Notes: generated by a model not told the origin, from the sequence alone. A DNA stretch of 64,000 nt from Rhizobium sp. Root483D2 (GCF_001426685.1 NZ_LMFB01000009.1:262454-326453), one strand, 5' to 3'. Counted from the stretch's first letter, positions 8,845 through 18,887 are shown. A program made the numbers and translations.

Positions 8845-9521
8845 TTGGCCCCCTTGAGCATATATCCGACACCCCGGATCGTGTGGATCATCGCTTCGGC
8901 ACCGGCGTCGGCCAGCCGTTTCCTCAGCCGCGATATATGGCTGTCGAGGGCGTTGGACTGGATTTCGTCATCAAAGCCGTACACCGCCTCCTCAAGCGAA
9001 GGCCGCATAACGGTACGTCCGGACCGTCTGATGAGGATTTGCAGCGCAAGTGCCTCCCGTCTCGGGAGGTCGAGATTGGTGCCGCCGACCAGAACCTGCA
9101 GAGTGCTGATATCCATCGACAGATTGCCTTCGGAGACGATGTTGGAGGCGTAGTTGGAAGCCCGCCGTGCCGCCGCCCTGATCCGCGCCAGCAACTCTTC
9201 CGCCACGAATGGCTTGCCGATATAGTCGTCGGCGCCCTCGTCCAGACCTGTGACGCGGTCCTTGGATGTGTCGTGCGCCGTCAGCATGATGACAGGCGTC
9301 GTGTCGCCTGTGCGGCGCATGTCCGACAGAAGGCTCATGCCGTCGCCGTCCGGCAACTGGCGGTCCAGCAGAACGGCTTCGTGAACACCCTCCTTTAGGG
9401 CTTCGCGACCCTGCTCGATGGTCGGGACGTGATCGACGATATTGCCGTGTTTCGACAGGACGGTGATGATCGCGGCAGCCATCTCGGGCTCGTCCTCCAC
9501 CAGCAGCAATCGCATCGTCAC
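8841..9521 (-). CDS. OmpR-family response regulator
   Basis: 226 residues: a receiver domain (acidic pocket at Glu9-Asp10-Glu11, phospho-acceptor Asp53 in LLDRQLPDGD, Lys in YIGKPF) and a C-terminal winged-helix DNA-binding domain (SNALDSHISRLRKRLADAG, ending IRGVGYMLKG). It is the first gene of the pair with the histidine kinase. The upstream region contains a direct-repeat site (9694-9712) with the ~11-bp period expected for OmpR-family dimers. A second copy lies after the RND permease gene, so autoregulation and control of the efflux locus are plausible. Confidence 0.94.
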   Translation of the reverse strand: MTMRLLLVEDEPEMAAAIITVLSKHGNIVDHVPTIEQGREALKEGVHEAVLLDRQLPDGDGMSLLSDMRRTGDTTPVIMLTAHDTSKDRVTGLDEGADDYIGKPFVAEELLARIRAAARRASNYASNIVSEGNLSMDISTLQVLVGGTNLDLPRREALALQILIRRSGRTVMRPSLEEAVYGFDDEIQSNALDSHISRLRKRLADAGAEAMIHTIRGVGYMLKGAK

Positions 9522-9693
9522 CCTCCTCTGCCGAAACCAGCAACGCCGTTACCAGCGCTCCGTGCAAGTGCCGGTAAGCCTGTATCAACGCTGGCAAGCA
9601 GGCAAGGGCTTCCTGTTAAACATCGGATTTTCCGTAGCTTTTACGTCATCTGCAGCTCGCTATCGAAAAATTAGCGGTGATATTTCAAACCCG

Positions 9694-9712
9694 CAATGTT
9701 GTTGCAATGTCG
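9694..9712. promoter_or_regulatory. Direct-repeat site, probable response-regulator operator (copy 1)
   Basis: CAATGTTG at 9694 and CAATGTCG at 9705 form a direct repeat with an 11-bp period inside the divergent region between the response-regulator gene and the Gly-rich small gene. The same arrangement recurs at 14935-14953. Direct repeats of this period are the usual OmpR/PhoB-type binding site. Two further hairpins (GTCCGG/CCGGAC near 9730 and GCGCCA/TGGCGC at 9755-9772) lie in the leader before the next gene. Binding by the adjacent regulator is an inference. Confidence 0.55.
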
Positions 9713-9785
9713 GTCCCCGACTGTGGAAGTCCGGCCACGCGCCGGACCGAAACCGCGCCATTTGTCTGGCGCACGGGAGAATAAG

Positions 9786-10094
9786 ATGAACACAGGAATG
9801 AAATTGTACGGCAGGCCCGCCCTGGCTCTGGCGCTTGCCTTGTCGCTGATGGCTCCGGGCATCGCCGAAGCCGGAAAGAAGGAACGCGCCATCGCGCTCG
9901 GGATCGGCATCGGCATGCTCGGCGGCGCACTCGCCTCGAACGGCGACCCCCGCGCCGTCATCGGCGGAGCGGTCGCCGGCGGCCTCATTGGAGGTGCTGC
10001 CCACAGGGATAGACGGGACTGGCGCGAAGACCGCCGCTCGTGGCGTGACGACCGCTGGGACCACAGACGGCCCCACCGCCGCGACTGGCGCTAA
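9786..10094 (+). CDS. Secreted glycine-zipper small protein with basic tail
   Basis: 102 residues. A Sec signal peptide (ALALALALSLMAPGIAEA) is followed by a glycine-zipper hydrophobic stretch (IALGIGIGMLGGALASNG and AVIGGAVAGGLIGGA) and an Arg/Asp/Trp-rich tail of RRDWREDRRSW type. Such proteins are found in the rhizobial envelope; glycine zippers often insert in or associate with the outer membrane. The start ATG at 9786 has GGGAG seven bases upstream. It is the first gene after the two-component system, and the EF-hand gene follows 45 bp downstream. Function unknown; co-regulation with RND efflux is likely. Confidence 0.75.
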   Translation: MNTGMKLYGRPALALALALSLMAPGIAEAGKKERAIALGIGIGMLGGALASNGDPRAVIGGAVAGGLIGGAAHRDRRDWREDRRSWRDDRWDHRRPHRRDWR

Positions 10095-10139
10095 GAACTC
10101 CAAAACACAGGTAAGACTTGGAACACAGGAATGAATGAC

Positions 10140-10529
10140 ATGAAAACATTGCTCGCAACCGCCGCCTCCTTGATGGCCGTCACTTTCGCCCCAGCCATCG
10201 CACAGGAAAAACCTGGCGATGAAAAACCTGGCGAAAAGGAGATGATCGACAAGGCATTTTCCGGCATGGACACGAACAAGGACGGCAAGATCGATCGTCC
10301 CGAACTCGGGGTCTATATGCAGGCAATCGTCGATAAGCAGCGATCGGACTTCGACACCGGATTTGTCGAGGTGGATGTCAACAAGGACGGCAAGATCGAC
10401 AGGGAAGAGGCCAAGGCGAATGCGATCCTGGTGACCTATTTCGACGCTCTGGACACCGACAAGGACGGTTTCCTGTCAAAGGCGGAGATGGATGCCGCGC
10501 TGGCTGAGGCCGCCAAGCTGAAAGGCTGA
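10140..10529 (+). CDS. Periplasmic EF-hand calcium-binding protein
   Basis: 129 residues from ATG 10140, which has ACAGGA at a good distance; an ATG nine bases earlier is too close to it. A signal peptide (MKTLLATAASLMAVTFAPAI) ending at AIAQE precedes three canonical EF-hand loops: DTNKDGKIDRPE, DVNKDGKIDREE and DTDKDGFLSKAE, each with Asp/Asn at positions 1, 3, 5 and Glu at 12. It therefore probably binds Ca2+ in the periplasm as a sensor or buffer. It sits between the glycine-zipper protein and the RND adaptor. A link between calcium and this efflux locus is an inference. Confidence 0.88.
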   Translation: MKTLLATAASLMAVTFAPAIAQEKPGDEKPGEKEMIDKAFSGMDTNKDGKIDRPELGVYMQAIVDKQRSDFDTGFVEVDVNKDGKIDREEAKANAILVTYFDALDTDKDGFLSKAEMDAALAEAAKLKG

Positions 10530-10689
10530 GATCCAAGACTGGCAATCACGTTGCCTCTGCGCCATCTTCCGTGAAGCGGGCTCCTCCAGTCCCGCATACG
10601 CGGCGGGTGGCGCAGAGGTGCTTGATTGGCAGGCATAAAAGCCAACCGGCCAAAGACCCTCCCAAACACCTCCTTGTGCGGAACCGTCC

Positions 10690-11775
10690 ATGCTCGCGAC
10701 CAGACCCATTATCCTTTCAGTCATGCTGATCCTCGGTGCCGGCTTTGCAGGCAAAGCGTTTCCACAGACCGCGCCAGGCGGAGCGGTGGAACTGGCCAGC
10801 GTCGATGTCAGCACAGTCGTTCCACGCAACATCGGCAGCGAGGTGCGGATATCCGGCTCCCTCACCCCGATCCGCCGGACCAGTCTGACGGCACGGGTCG
10901 CCGGTACGATCGTCGAGCTCCCGGTGCAGATCGGCGACGTCGTCAAAAAGGGCGATCTGCTGGTGCGCTTCGACACCGAGGGGCTGAACTCAGCACTGAC
11001 CGCCCGCTCAGCCGAACTCGAGGCGATCGCTGCCCAGCTGGAACTGGCCGAAAACGTTCTCCAGCGCAATATCAGTCTGCAGGATCGCGGCGCGTCTTCG
11101 CAAGCATCCCGCCTCGAGGCCAACGCGCAGGTTCTCAATCTCAGGGCGCAGCTCCGGTCCAAACAGGCGATGGTCGCAGATGCAAAGCGCGCGCTTGACG
11201 ATGGCGAGGTTCATGCGGAATTCGACGGCGTGATCGCCGCTCGCCCTGTCGAACAAGGGCAGACCATTCCGGTCAACGGCGAGTTGCTGACGGTCGTCGA
11301 TCCAAAACGCATGGAAGTCGATGCGGGTGTGCCGACAAGCCGGATTCCCCGCGTGCGGATCGGACAGCCGGTCGAGCTTTCCGTCGAAGGGTTTCAGGAC
11401 CGCAAGTTCACCGGCGAAGTGACGCGCATAGCACCAACCGCTGTCGCGGGATCGCGCGCCGTCCGGGTCTTCGTCGCCATCCGCAACGACGATCTGCTTT
11501 TGAAGGGCGGCATGTTCACGACGGGTGTCTTGAAGGTGGACGACCAGCAGAACGTCATCGCGCTGCCGATGCCGGCGATCCGGCACGACAGCGGCGGCCC
11601 GTTCGTCCTCAAGGTCGAGGAGGGATATTTGCGCAGACGCGAGGTTTCGCTGGGAACGGTATGGAGCGATCAGGATCTGGTCGAGGTTAGAGGGCTGTTG
11701 TCCGGCGATGTCGTTGTGTCTGCGCCCTTGCCGCAGCTCGTTGCCGGCGTACCGGTCATCGTGGAAGGTCAGTAA
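10690..11775 (+). CDS. RND efflux periplasmic adaptor (membrane fusion protein)
   Basis: 361 residues with an N-terminal signal sequence ([16 protein letters not shown]). The lipoyl/hairpin core shows [20 protein letters not shown], then an alpha-helical hairpin rich in Ala/Glu/Leu (residues ~100-165), the second lipoyl half ([16 protein letters not shown]) and a beta-barrel domain. This is the HlyD/AcrA family, which bridges an inner-membrane RND pump and an outer-membrane channel. The permease gene follows 4 bp downstream. No outer-membrane factor gene is in the locus, so a TolC-like protein from elsewhere must complete the pump. Confidence 0.93.
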   Translation: MLATRPIILSVMLILGAGFAGKAFPQTAPGGAVELASVDVSTVVPRNIGSEVRISGSLTPIRRTSLTARVAGTIVELPVQIGDVVKKGDLLVRFDTEGLNSALTARSAELEAIAAQLELAENVLQRNISLQDRGASSQASRLEANAQVLNLRAQLRSKQAMVADAKRALDDGEVHAEFDGVIAARPVEQGQTIPVNGELLTVVDPKRMEVDAGVPTSRIPRVRIGQPVELSVEGFQDRKFTGEVTRIAPTAVAGSRAVRVFVAIRNDDLLLKGGMFTTGVLKVDDQQNVIALPMPAIRHDSGGPFVLKVEEGYLRRREVSLGTVWSDQDLVEVRGLLSGDVVVSAPLPQLVAGVPVIVEGQ

Positions 11776-11779
11776 CGCC

Positions 11780-14700
11780 ATGTTCCTCACCCATATCAGC
11801 GTGAAGCACCCGGTCTTTGCCACCATGATGATGGTGACCATCCTGGTCATCGGCCTGTTTTCGTTCAACCGGCTCGGCATCGACCAGTTCCCCGAGACCG
11901 ACCTTCCCATCGTGGTGATCACTGCCGGCTATACGGGAGCATCCCCCGAAACCGTGGAGAGCGAGGTTGCGCGGCCGATCGAGTCAGCACTCAACACGAT
12001 CGGCGGCATCGACACGATCACGTCCGAATCCTACGAAGGCCGCGCCGTGGTCGTCGTACAGTTCGAACTCGACGTTGATTCCCAGGCCGCCGCGCAAGAG
12101 GTCAGAGACCGCGTGGCGCGGCTCGAAGCCGGGTTTCCGGATGGCGTGGACAGCCCGCAGGTCACGCGGTTCAATCCCGAGGACGCACCCATCGTGTCGC
12201 TCGCGGTCTCGTCGTCCAAACGCTCGCTTTCCGAGATCACCACGCTCGCCGACCGTGTCATCACCAGCCGCCTGAGTGTCATTTCCGGGGTCGGCCAGAT
12301 TACGCTTGTCGGCGGCAGCGAACGCCAGATGCTCGTCGTCGTCGATCCCGACAGGCTGGAAGCCTACGGCGTCGGCGTTGCCTCGGTGATGGATGCCATC
12401 CGGCGCGAGAACCAGGACCGCGCCGCCGGCACGCTGATATCCGGCATCAACCAGCGCATCGTCACCGTCGAGGGCCGGATCGAGGATGTCGCCGGGTTCA
12501 ACAGCATCATCGTCGCCCAGAGCGGCGGATATCCCGTCTACCTTTCCGATGTTGCGACCGTGGTCGATACGGGCGCCGAGGTCACCAGCCGGGCGACCTA
12601 TCAGGGGGTGCCGTCGCTTGGACTGGATATCGTCAAGGTCCAGGGCGCCAATACCGTCGCCGTCGCTCAAGATCTGCGCAAGGAGATCGGAGCTTTGAAT
12701 GCCGAACTCAAGGCCGAGGGCATCGAGCTGAAGATCACCCGCGACAACGCACGCGCCATCGCAGCACAGGTTTCCGAGGTGCAGCGAACGCTGATCGAGG
12801 GCGGCGTCCTCACCGTGGTGATCGTGTTTCTGTTCCTGAATTCATGGCGCTCGACTGTTATCACCGGTCTGACTTTGCCGATCTCGGTTATCGGCACGTT
12901 CGCGGTGATCTACGCCCTCGGGTTCACGCTCAACACCATGACCCTGATGGCGCTCTCTCTGTCGATCGGCATTCTGATCGACGATGCCATCGTCGTGCGG
13001 GAAAACATCACGCGCCATCTGCATATGGGCAAGGACCACATCCGGGCGGCACTGGATGGCACCAACGAGATTGGTCTTGCCGTGCTTGCGACGACGCTGT
13101 GCATCGTTGCCGTGTTCCTCCCCGTCGCCTTCATGGGCGGGCTGATCGGCCGCTTTTTCCTACAGTTCGGCGTGACGGTCGCTGTCGCCGTGCTGATCTC
13201 GCTGTTCGTTTCGTTCACGCTGGATCCGATGCTTTCCAGCGTCTGGTACGATCCGCAGTCGGAGAAGGATGCCCGTCGCGGACCGCTCGGCCAGTTGATC
13301 CTGCGCTTCGACCGCTGGTTCGAAAGGCTTGCCGGCCGGTACAGGACATTGATCCACTGGACCTTCGGGCATCGCAAGACGACGATCGGCGCCGTGGTTG
13401 CCCTATTTGTCGCGAGCCTGATGCTGGTGCCGATGATTGGTGCTGAATTCCTGCCGCCTGCAGACCAGGGCGAGGTGTCGATTTCTCTGGAAGCAAACCA
13501 GGGAGCATCGCTGGAATATATGGCGGCCAAGGTCGGACAGGTCGAGACGGCGCTGCGGGCATTCCGCTATGTCGAGACGATCTATTCGACGATCAATGCC
13601 AGCGGCGCGCGCGGTTTCAACCAGGCCGTCGTCGCAGTGCAGCTCACTGCCGGTGACCGCCGCGACATCACGACGGCCGAAGCGCTCGAACCCATTCGCC
13701 AACGGCTTTCGGCAATTGCCGGTCTCAAGATTTCTGTCAGCCAGTCGGACGCCGGCGCGACCGCTAAGCCGCTCCAGCTTTCCATACTCGGCGACGGTGA
13801 CGACCAGCTGCGAAAGATATCCGGCCAGATCACCTCTGCGCTTTCAAAAATTCCCGGCGCGACGGAGGTGGAATCCTCCATCGAGAACGAACGGCCGACA
13901 TTGGCCGTCAAGGTCCGGCGCGAAGCGGCAAGCGATCTCGGGGTCTCCATCGCGATGATCGGCGACACGTTGAGACCCCTTGTTGCGGGCGATGCCGTCT
14001 CCGTCTGGAACGCACCCGACGGAGAATCCTACGATGTCATGGTCCGGCTTCCTGCCACCGGCCGCCGTGACGCGGCCCAGCTCCGCAACCTGACGATCTC
14101 CACCAACCGCACCGACGCGGACGGCAAACCGATCACGGTACTCCTCGATCAGGTCGCCGACGTCGTCGAAAGCACGGCCCCGGATGCCATCACCCGCAAG
14201 GACCTGTCGCGGGAAATCCGCATCTCCAGCAATGTCGAGGGACGAACCCTTGGCGATGTGCGCCAAGACCTGGATGCTGCCATCGCAGCGATGGATATTC
14301 CAGCGGGCTACCGCTTTTCTTTCGGCGGCGACGCGCAAAACCTCGAAGAAAGTCTTGGTTATGCGGTGCAGGCCTTGGCGCTGGCAATCATCTTCATCTA
14401 CATCATTCTGGCCTCCCAGTTCGGTTCGTTCATCCAGCCGATCGCCATTATGATGACCCTGCCGCTTTCGCTGATCGGCGTCCTGATCGGACTTCTGGTG
14501 ACGGGATCGACGCTGAACATGTTTTCGATCATCGGCTTCATCATGCTGATGGGGCTCGTCACCAAGAACGCCATTCTTCTCGTGGATTACTCCAACCAGG
14601 AGCGGCAGGCCGGAAAATCACTGGAAGACAGCCTCGCCAATGCGGGCGCCGTCCGTCTCAGACCGATCGTGATGACGACGCTCGCCATGATCTTCGGCAT

Positions 14701-14905
14701 GTTGCCGATGGCCATTGGCATGGGCGAAGGCGGCGAATCCCGGGCACCGATGGCCCACGCGGTCATCGGCGGACTGATCTCCTCGACGCTTTTGACGCTG
14801 GTCTTCGTTCCGGTCGTTCTGACCTATCTCGACGGTTTCGGCAGGCGCGCCGCTTCGCTGTTTCCGAAAGGGCCGGACAGCCGCGCAGCGGAAAAGGCGG
14901 GCTGA
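11780..14905 (+). CDS. RND (HAE1-type) efflux permease
   Basis: 1041 residues from ATG 11780 ([20 protein letters not shown]), the usual HAE1 length and N-terminus. Twelve membrane helices are expected: TM1 at the start, TM4 with the proton-relay pair in [13 protein letters not shown], and a C-terminal half with [17 protein letters not shown]. Two large periplasmic loops carry the substrate-binding subdomains. The pump exports hydrophobic or toxic compounds using proton motive force with the adaptor upstream. The last codons lie inside an intrinsic terminator. The substrate cannot be read from sequence. Confidence 0.95.
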   Translation: MFLTHISVKHPVFATMMMVTILVIGLFSFNRLGIDQFPETDLPIVVITAGYTGASPETVESEVARPIESALNTIGGIDTITSESYEGRAVVVVQFELDVDSQAAAQEVRDRVARLEAGFPDGVDSPQVTRFNPEDAPIVSLAVSSSKRSLSEITTLADRVITSRLSVISGVGQITLVGGSERQMLVVVDPDRLEAYGVGVASVMDAIRRENQDRAAGTLISGINQRIVTVEGRIEDVAGFNSIIVAQSGGYPVYLSDVATVVDTGAEVTSRATYQGVPSLGLDIVKVQGANTVAVAQDLRKEIGALNAELKAEGIELKITRDNARAIAAQVSEVQRTLIEGGVLTVVIVFLFLNSWRSTVITGLTLPISVIGTFAVIYALGFTLNTMTLMALSLSIGILIDDAIVVRENITRHLHMGKDHIRAALDGTNEIGLAVLATTLCIVAVFLPVAFMGGLIGRFFLQFGVTVAVAVLISLFVSFTLDPMLSSVWYDPQSEKDARRGPLGQLILRFDRWFERLAGRYRTLIHWTFGHRKTTIGAVVALFVASLMLVPMIGAEFLPPADQGEVSISLEANQGASLEYMAAKVGQVETALRAFRYVETIYSTINASGARGFNQAVVAVQLTAGDRRDITTAEALEPIRQRLSAIAGLKISVSQSDAGATAKPLQLSILGDGDDQLRKISGQITSALSKIPGATEVESSIENERPTLAVKVRREAASDLGVSIAMIGDTLRPLVAGDAVSVWNAPDGESYDVMVRLPATGRRDAAQLRNLTISTNRTDADGKPITVLLDQVADVVESTAPDAITRKDLSREIRISSNVEGRTLGDVRQDLDAAIAAMDIPAGYRFSFGGDAQNLEESLGYAVQALALAIIFIYIILASQFGSFIQPIAIMMTLPLSLIGVLIGLLVTGSTLNMFSIIGFIMLMGLVTKNAILLVDYSNQERQAGKSLEDSLANAGAVRLRPIVMTTLAMIFGMLPMAIGMGEGGESRAPMAHAVIGGLISSTLLTLVFVPVVLTYLDGFGRRAASLFPKGPDSRAAEKAG

Positions 14906-14914
14906 CGCCTTTTT
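14892..14914 (+). terminator. Intrinsic terminator overlapping the RND permease stop
   Basis: AAAAGGCG (14892-14899) pairs with CGCCTTTT (14906-14913) around a 6-base loop that contains the TGA stop, ending in a T-run. It closes the small-protein/EF-hand/RND transcript, so the following lipoprotein gene needs its own promoter. Confidence 0.75.
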
Positions 14915-14934
14915 CAGTCTCCTTCCGAAACCTG

Positions 14935-14953
14935 CAATGTTGTCACAACGTTG
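14935..14953. promoter_or_regulatory. Direct-repeat site, probable response-regulator operator (copy 2)
   Basis: CAATGTTG at 14935 and CAACGTTG at 14946 repeat with an 11-bp period, like the site at 9694-9712. The upstream flank (AAACCTGCAATG versus AAACCCGCAATG) is also conserved between the two copies. It lies right after the RND terminator and about 140 bp upstream of the small lipoprotein gene, which would make that gene a second target of the 8841-9521 regulator. Confidence 0.55.
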
Positions 14954-15094
14954 CCACGGCAGAATTCGCCGTGTGGTGCCGAAGTCTTGGCGAAGGACAA
15001 GAAAGCCATCGTCAAGCGGACGCGCAAGGCCGCCGGTACGGCGTCTGCGAGAACCGGAGATCAATCCATTCAAATGAACTTTCCTGAGAGAACT

Positions 15095-15382
15095 ATGACA
15101 ATGACGAAATCCAATCCTGTGATGAAAACCCTGATGCCGATCTGCGCAGGCGGCATGCTTCTCCTGACCTTGGCGAGTTGCACGACGGCCGGAGCAGACG
15201 ATTACGGCGACAGGCGGCGGTGTTCCGGGTCGCGTGATCGCTATGACTGCATGTCCATTCAGCAGCATCGCCGCGACCGCAAGCAGCTCATCAATCAGGA
15301 AAAGGCGCTGATCAACGCGGAGCAGGCGCGCGAGAACCTGCGGATGCTGAGGGAAATCAGAAGGAGACGCGGTGAATACTGA
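15095..15382 (+). CDS. Small lipoprotein
   Basis: 95 residues from ATG 15095. A signal sequence containing MKTLMPICAGGMLLLTLASC ends in a lipobox (L-A-S-C), so the mature protein should be lipidated and membrane-anchored. The mature part is short, starts with a low-complexity Asp/Arg segment (YGDRRRCSGSRDRYDC, two more Cys) and continues as a charged helix (NAEQARENLRMLREIRRRR). An in-frame ATG lies upstream at 15074. It follows the second direct-repeat site and probably belongs to the two-component regulon. Family not recognised. Confidence 0.68.
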   Translation: MTMTKSNPVMKTLMPICAGGMLLLTLASCTTAGADDYGDRRRCSGSRDRYDCMSIQQHRRDRKQLINQEKALINAEQARENLRMLREIRRRRGEY

Positions 15383-15578
15383 TTTCCCCGGCGCGTGTGC
15401 CCGGCCTCACCAAAGCAACGTCCCAGGCAGGTACAAGAGATGACGATCAAGACCATGATCTGTCGAAAGCCGGGATGGACAACGCTCATCCGAGGCGGCC
15501 AAATTAAGAAACTGACCATTCTGCTCACCACCCCGTGAACGGGCCCAGGCCGTCGCGGAATGACTTTAGGAGATTTCC

Positions 15579-15932
15579 ATGTCCGAGAAAAGTTGCACAC
15601 CCCCCTCACCTCAGCAAAGACAGTTTATGGAGATCCGGGAGACCACCGAGAAAACCATGCTCGAGACCATCTACAAGGCGATCGACGATGCCGCTGCGGA
15701 GATGGCCGACAGGGTGCGCTCGGCAGGCATAGATATCCGCCCGACCGAGCGCGACTATTTCACCTTTGCAGCCCAGCAGGTTCTGTTTGTCCGACTTTGC
15801 GGTGGCGATCCGAACACCTTCGAGGGAGGAGATTCCGTAATCGGGGAACGGATCGTCAGCAATGGGCGGTATATAATCGATCACTACTGGAATAATAATG
15901 GCGCCCAGCCTGCGGAAAAGTCCTCGCAATGA
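15579..15932 (+). CDS. Small hypothetical protein (117 aa)
   Basis: 117 residues from ATG 15579 with an AGGAGA seven bases upstream. There is no signal peptide or membrane segment. The middle is helical (MLETIYKAIDDAAAEMADRV) and the C-terminal half reads RPTERDYFTFAAQQVLFVRL then YIIDHYW. I do not recognise the family; the strong ribosome site and normal codon use support a real cytoplasmic protein. The PfkB kinase gene downstream faces it on the other strand. Confidence 0.6.
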   Translation: MSEKSCTPPSPQQRQFMEIRETTEKTMLETIYKAIDDAAAEMADRVRSAGIDIRPTERDYFTFAAQQVLFVRLCGGDPNTFEGGDSVIGERIVSNGRYIIDHYWNNNGAQPAEKSSQ

Positions 15933-15993
15933 TCATCAGCGGTGCCCTTGAAGGGGCATCGTTGCGATGCATTTCTCCAACCCTAGAAACCCC

Positions 15994-17016
15994 TCACAGA
16001 AATGGACGAAAACCCCAGCGTTGTGCGAGATCAAGGCATTCGCGCCAGGACATGATGGCACCCGTGGTGGAAACACTGCGCAGAGAGACAGCAGCACAGG
16101 CATGGGCAAGGCTCAGGCTGTCGTTCGTGCTCCAGCTTTCGTGGATGCCATAGAGCATGCCGGCCGCAAAGGCATCGCCGGCACCGTTTGCGCCCATGAT
16201 TTCAGTCTCGGGGATCGCAACGGAAGGTAGGACCGTCCTTTCGCCATCGCGGGTCACAACAAGGGCGAAGGACGGGCAGTGTACGGCGACCAGCTTCATT
16301 GCCCCCTTTTCCAGCACGGCACGGGCAGCCTGCTCGCAGGCATCACGATCCGTCGCGTCGCCACGCAACGTATCAACGCCGGCGATCGCCCCGATCTCGA
16401 GATCGTTCACGATCAGGAAATCGAGATGTGGGAGACAGGGTGCGACCAAGGCAGCCATCAGCCCCTTTTCAACGCTCGCAAGCTCCAGATTGGTCATCAG
16501 GCCCGAGGCTCGCGCCTGCTTGAGGACGGCGACCCAGCCGTTCGGTTCATCCTTCCACGGCGCATCGAGAATGCGATGCACTCCGGGCAGGCCGAGATGC
16601 AGATAGCGCATGCGCGTCGCCGAAAAGTCGAAGTGATCGGGCGTCAGGAGTGCTGCCGTACCGGCATGAAAGATATGGGTACGCCGGTGCGACGTACGCG
16701 ACACATAGGCGTTGCAGAAATGCGTCGCGGCAGCATCGGTCACCGCGATCTGGCTGATATCAATCCCGGCTTTGGCGGCAGCCTCCCTGAGGTAGCGGCC
16801 GTCGCCGTCGTTCCCGACGAGACCGATCGTCTCGATCGGGATGGACGGGTCGAGTTGCCTGATATCGAGCGCCAGATTGCAGCTCGACCCACCTCCATGG
16901 CGCTCCTCCTCGAACAGCTCGGCAAGGCCGTCTTCGGCTGGCCAATGACTGAGACTGCGGTTGTAATCCACGCACCATGTACCGCCGGTGAGAATACCCC
17001 GCCTTTCATTGCTCAT
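15994..17016 (-). CDS. PfkB-family carbohydrate kinase
   Basis: 340 residues of the ribokinase/PfkB fold. The C-terminal signature GANGAGDAFAAGMLYG contains the catalytic base Asp and anion hole; the N-terminal GGGSSCNLALDIRQL block and a mid-protein NDLEIGAIAG are also typical. It phosphorylates a sugar or sugar derivative with ATP. It is the last gene of the operon SBP-permease-ATPase-aldolase-kinase, overlapping the aldolase-like gene by 4 bp. The order resembles the S. meliloti frcBCAK fructose locus with an extra aldolase-like gene, so a ketose or inositol-like substrate is possible but unproven. Confidence 0.88.
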   Translation of the reverse strand: MSNERRGILTGGTWCVDYNRSLSHWPAEDGLAELFEEERHGGGSSCNLALDIRQLDPSIPIETIGLVGNDGDGRYLREAAAKAGIDISQIAVTDAAATHFCNAYVSRTSHRRTHIFHAGTAALLTPDHFDFSATRMRYLHLGLPGVHRILDAPWKDEPNGWVAVLKQARASGLMTNLELASVEKGLMAALVAPCLPHLDFLIVNDLEIGAIAGVDTLRGDATDRDACEQAARAVLEKGAMKLVAVHCPSFALVVTRDGERTVLPSVAIPETEIMGANGAGDAFAAGMLYGIHESWSTNDSLSLAHACAAVSLRSVSTTGAIMSWRECLDLAQRWGFRPFL

Positions 17017-18044
17017 TTTGTCTGTTCCGGCTTGAGGACAGCTTCGGTGACGAGATTGTCGGCGGACAAATTACGGTGCGGTGCAATGCCGTCTTTTTCC
17101 AGCTGGCCGTGATAGGCCTTGACCGCCTCACCTGGCGAAACATTGCCAGAAGCGACCTCGCGCATGAACCGGACCATGGCCAGCGGATCCTCCGCCAGGT
17201 TGATCTTGCGGCCGAAGAGCGCAACGCGGGCGCCATATTTTTCAGCCTGATAGAGCAGCTCGAAGCAATCGCGGGTCGTGCCGGCACCGCCGCCGAGGAC
17301 GCCGACAATGACGCTCGGGTCGTAGGATGCAAGCTCCTCCAGCGCCTTGGCGCCGTTGAAGGGGATCTTCAGGAACTGCGGACGATCCGCTTTCATCACA
17401 CCCGCAAGGCAGCGCATCATGACATCATTGACATAATGCGGCTGCAGTTCCGGACCGATGCCGGAATCGACGTTCGGGTTGAACACCTCGAGGAAATATT
17501 TGAAATTGTTGCGCGCGGCATCGTCGCGAAAATCGGTGAACGCCTCCAGCGCATGATAATCGTGGTCGAGGTCGTTGTTGAAGGTGATGGAATAGAGGCC
17601 AAGATCCGTGCCGGTGATCGGGGCGCCCGGTGCCGGATCGACCGTACCGGTCGCAACCCGCGACAGCGATGCCGAGCGGAAAGGCCGGGACGGCTGCTTC
17701 GAATACGTGGCCCCGCGGCAGACCCATACATCCGTCGTATCATTGGCGCGGATCGCCGGTTTGACCGCGCTGTTGCGGAAGACGCCCATATCGGTCAGCG
17801 CTTCCATGTTGGACGCGGATGTCAGCATGATATCGACGATATCCTGCTCGACGACGGCGCGGATATTGTCCAGAAATTCCGGGCGCGTGTAGTGACGTGA
17901 CCAACTGCCGTCCTTCTCGCGTTTGGGACCGCATGAGGTCATGCTTGGTCCCATATCGCCGTCCTTTGCGTCGGCGATGATGAAGTCGTTGCGGGTATAT
18001 TGGCCGGCACGAATGCGCGCGAGTTTCTGATCCAGGCGATACAT
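17013..18044 (-). CDS. Class I (DhnA/LacD-like) aldolase-fold protein
   Basis: 343 residues. The pattern suggests a TIM-barrel aldolase: a C-terminal QFLKIPFNG places a candidate Schiff-base lysine (Lys226), followed by VIVGVLGGGAGTTRDCFELL and YGARVALFGRKINLAEDPL, as in phosphate-binding loops of DhnA-type aldolases. Other segments (FIIADAKDGDMGPSM at the N-terminus) resemble the metal-free class I group. It lies between the ABC ATPase and the PfkB kinase, so it probably cleaves the kinase product. The exact family and substrate are not certain. Confidence 0.6.
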   Translation of the reverse strand: MYRLDQKLARIRAGQYTRNDFIIADAKDGDMGPSMTSCGPKREKDGSWSRHYTRPEFLDNIRAVVEQDIVDIMLTSASNMEALTDMGVFRNSAVKPAIRANDTTDVWVCRGATYSKQPSRPFRSASLSRVATGTVDPAPGAPITGTDLGLYSITFNNDLDHDYHALEAFTDFRDDAARNNFKYFLEVFNPNVDSGIGPELQPHYVNDVMMRCLAGVMKADRPQFLKIPFNGAKALEELASYDPSVIVGVLGGGAGTTRDCFELLYQAEKYGARVALFGRKINLAEDPLAMVRFMREVASGNVSPGEAVKAYHGQLEKDGIAPHRNLSADNLVTEAVLKPEQTK

Positions 18045-18095
18045 GAGTTTGCTCCGTTCGGTGGTGTCCGGTCGAAAAGAACCGGGCGGGATGGT

Positions 18096-18887
18096 TTAAG
18101 CAGTGGCGGCGCCAGTCATGATGGCGACAACGTCGTTCATGGAGTGGGTCTTCGGCGTCACCACGGCGGCACGCCGGCCGAGACGCATGATGTGGATGCG
18201 GTCGGCAAGGTCGAAGACATTGGGCATGTTGTGGCTGATCAGCACGACGGGCAGACCGCGGCTGCGGATTGACCGGATAAGTTCGAGAACCTGCCCGGTC
18301 TCGCGTACGCCGAGTGCCGCAGTCGGCTCGTCCATGATCACCAGTTTGCGTGCGAACAGCGCGGCACGGGCGACAGCCACCCCCTGGCGCTGTCCGCCGG
18401 ACAGCATTTCCACGGGATTATCGATCGCCGGCAGCCGGAACTGCAGCTCGTCCATCACGCGCCGGGCTTCCTCGCGCATCCGCGTTTTGTCGAGGCGGCG
18501 AAACAGGCTGCCCATGATGCCGGGCGTGCGCAATTCGCGGCCCAGAAACAGATTGGACGCGATATCAAGCGCAGGCGCCACGGCGAGATCCTGATAAACG
18601 GTCTCGATGCCGGCATACCGGGCATCAAGCGGCCCCCTGAAATGAACGGGCTCACCATCGAGAAGGATTTCACCGCTGGTCGGATGCAACGCGCCGGTCA
18701 ATGCCTTGATCAGCGTGCTCTTGCCAGCACCGTTGTCGCCGACCACGGCGAGAATTTCGCCGGCCCGCAATTCGAAATCGACGCCGTCGAGAGCCGTGAC
18801 ATGACCATAGGTCTTCACCACATTGCGTGCTTCCAAGACAACATGCGCGGTTGCGGCGGAAGATTGAGCGATATTGGCCGGCATCAT
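18096..18887 (-). CDS. Sugar ABC transporter ATP-binding protein (single domain, FrcA-like)
   Basis: 263 residues with one ABC domain: Walker A GDNGAGKSTLIKAL, Q-loop region YQDLAVAP, signature LSGGQRQGVAVARA, Walker B LVIMDEPTAALG and switch His (LISHN). Carbohydrate-uptake type 2 systems normally use a double-domain RbsA protein; a single domain is the FrcA variant. It energises the permease encoded immediately upstream (4-bp ATGA overlap), acting at the cytoplasmic face as a homodimer. Confidence 0.92.
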   Translation of the reverse strand: MMPANIAQSSAATAHVVLEARNVVKTYGHVTALDGVDFELRAGEILAVVGDNGAGKSTLIKALTGALHPTSGEILLDGEPVHFRGPLDARYAGIETVYQDLAVAPALDIASNLFLGRELRTPGIMGSLFRRLDKTRMREEARRVMDELQFRLPAIDNPVEMLSGGQRQGVAVARAALFARKLVIMDEPTAALGVRETGQVLELIRSIRSRGLPVVLISHNMPNVFDLADRIHIMRLGRRAAVVTPKTHSMNDVVAIMTGAATA

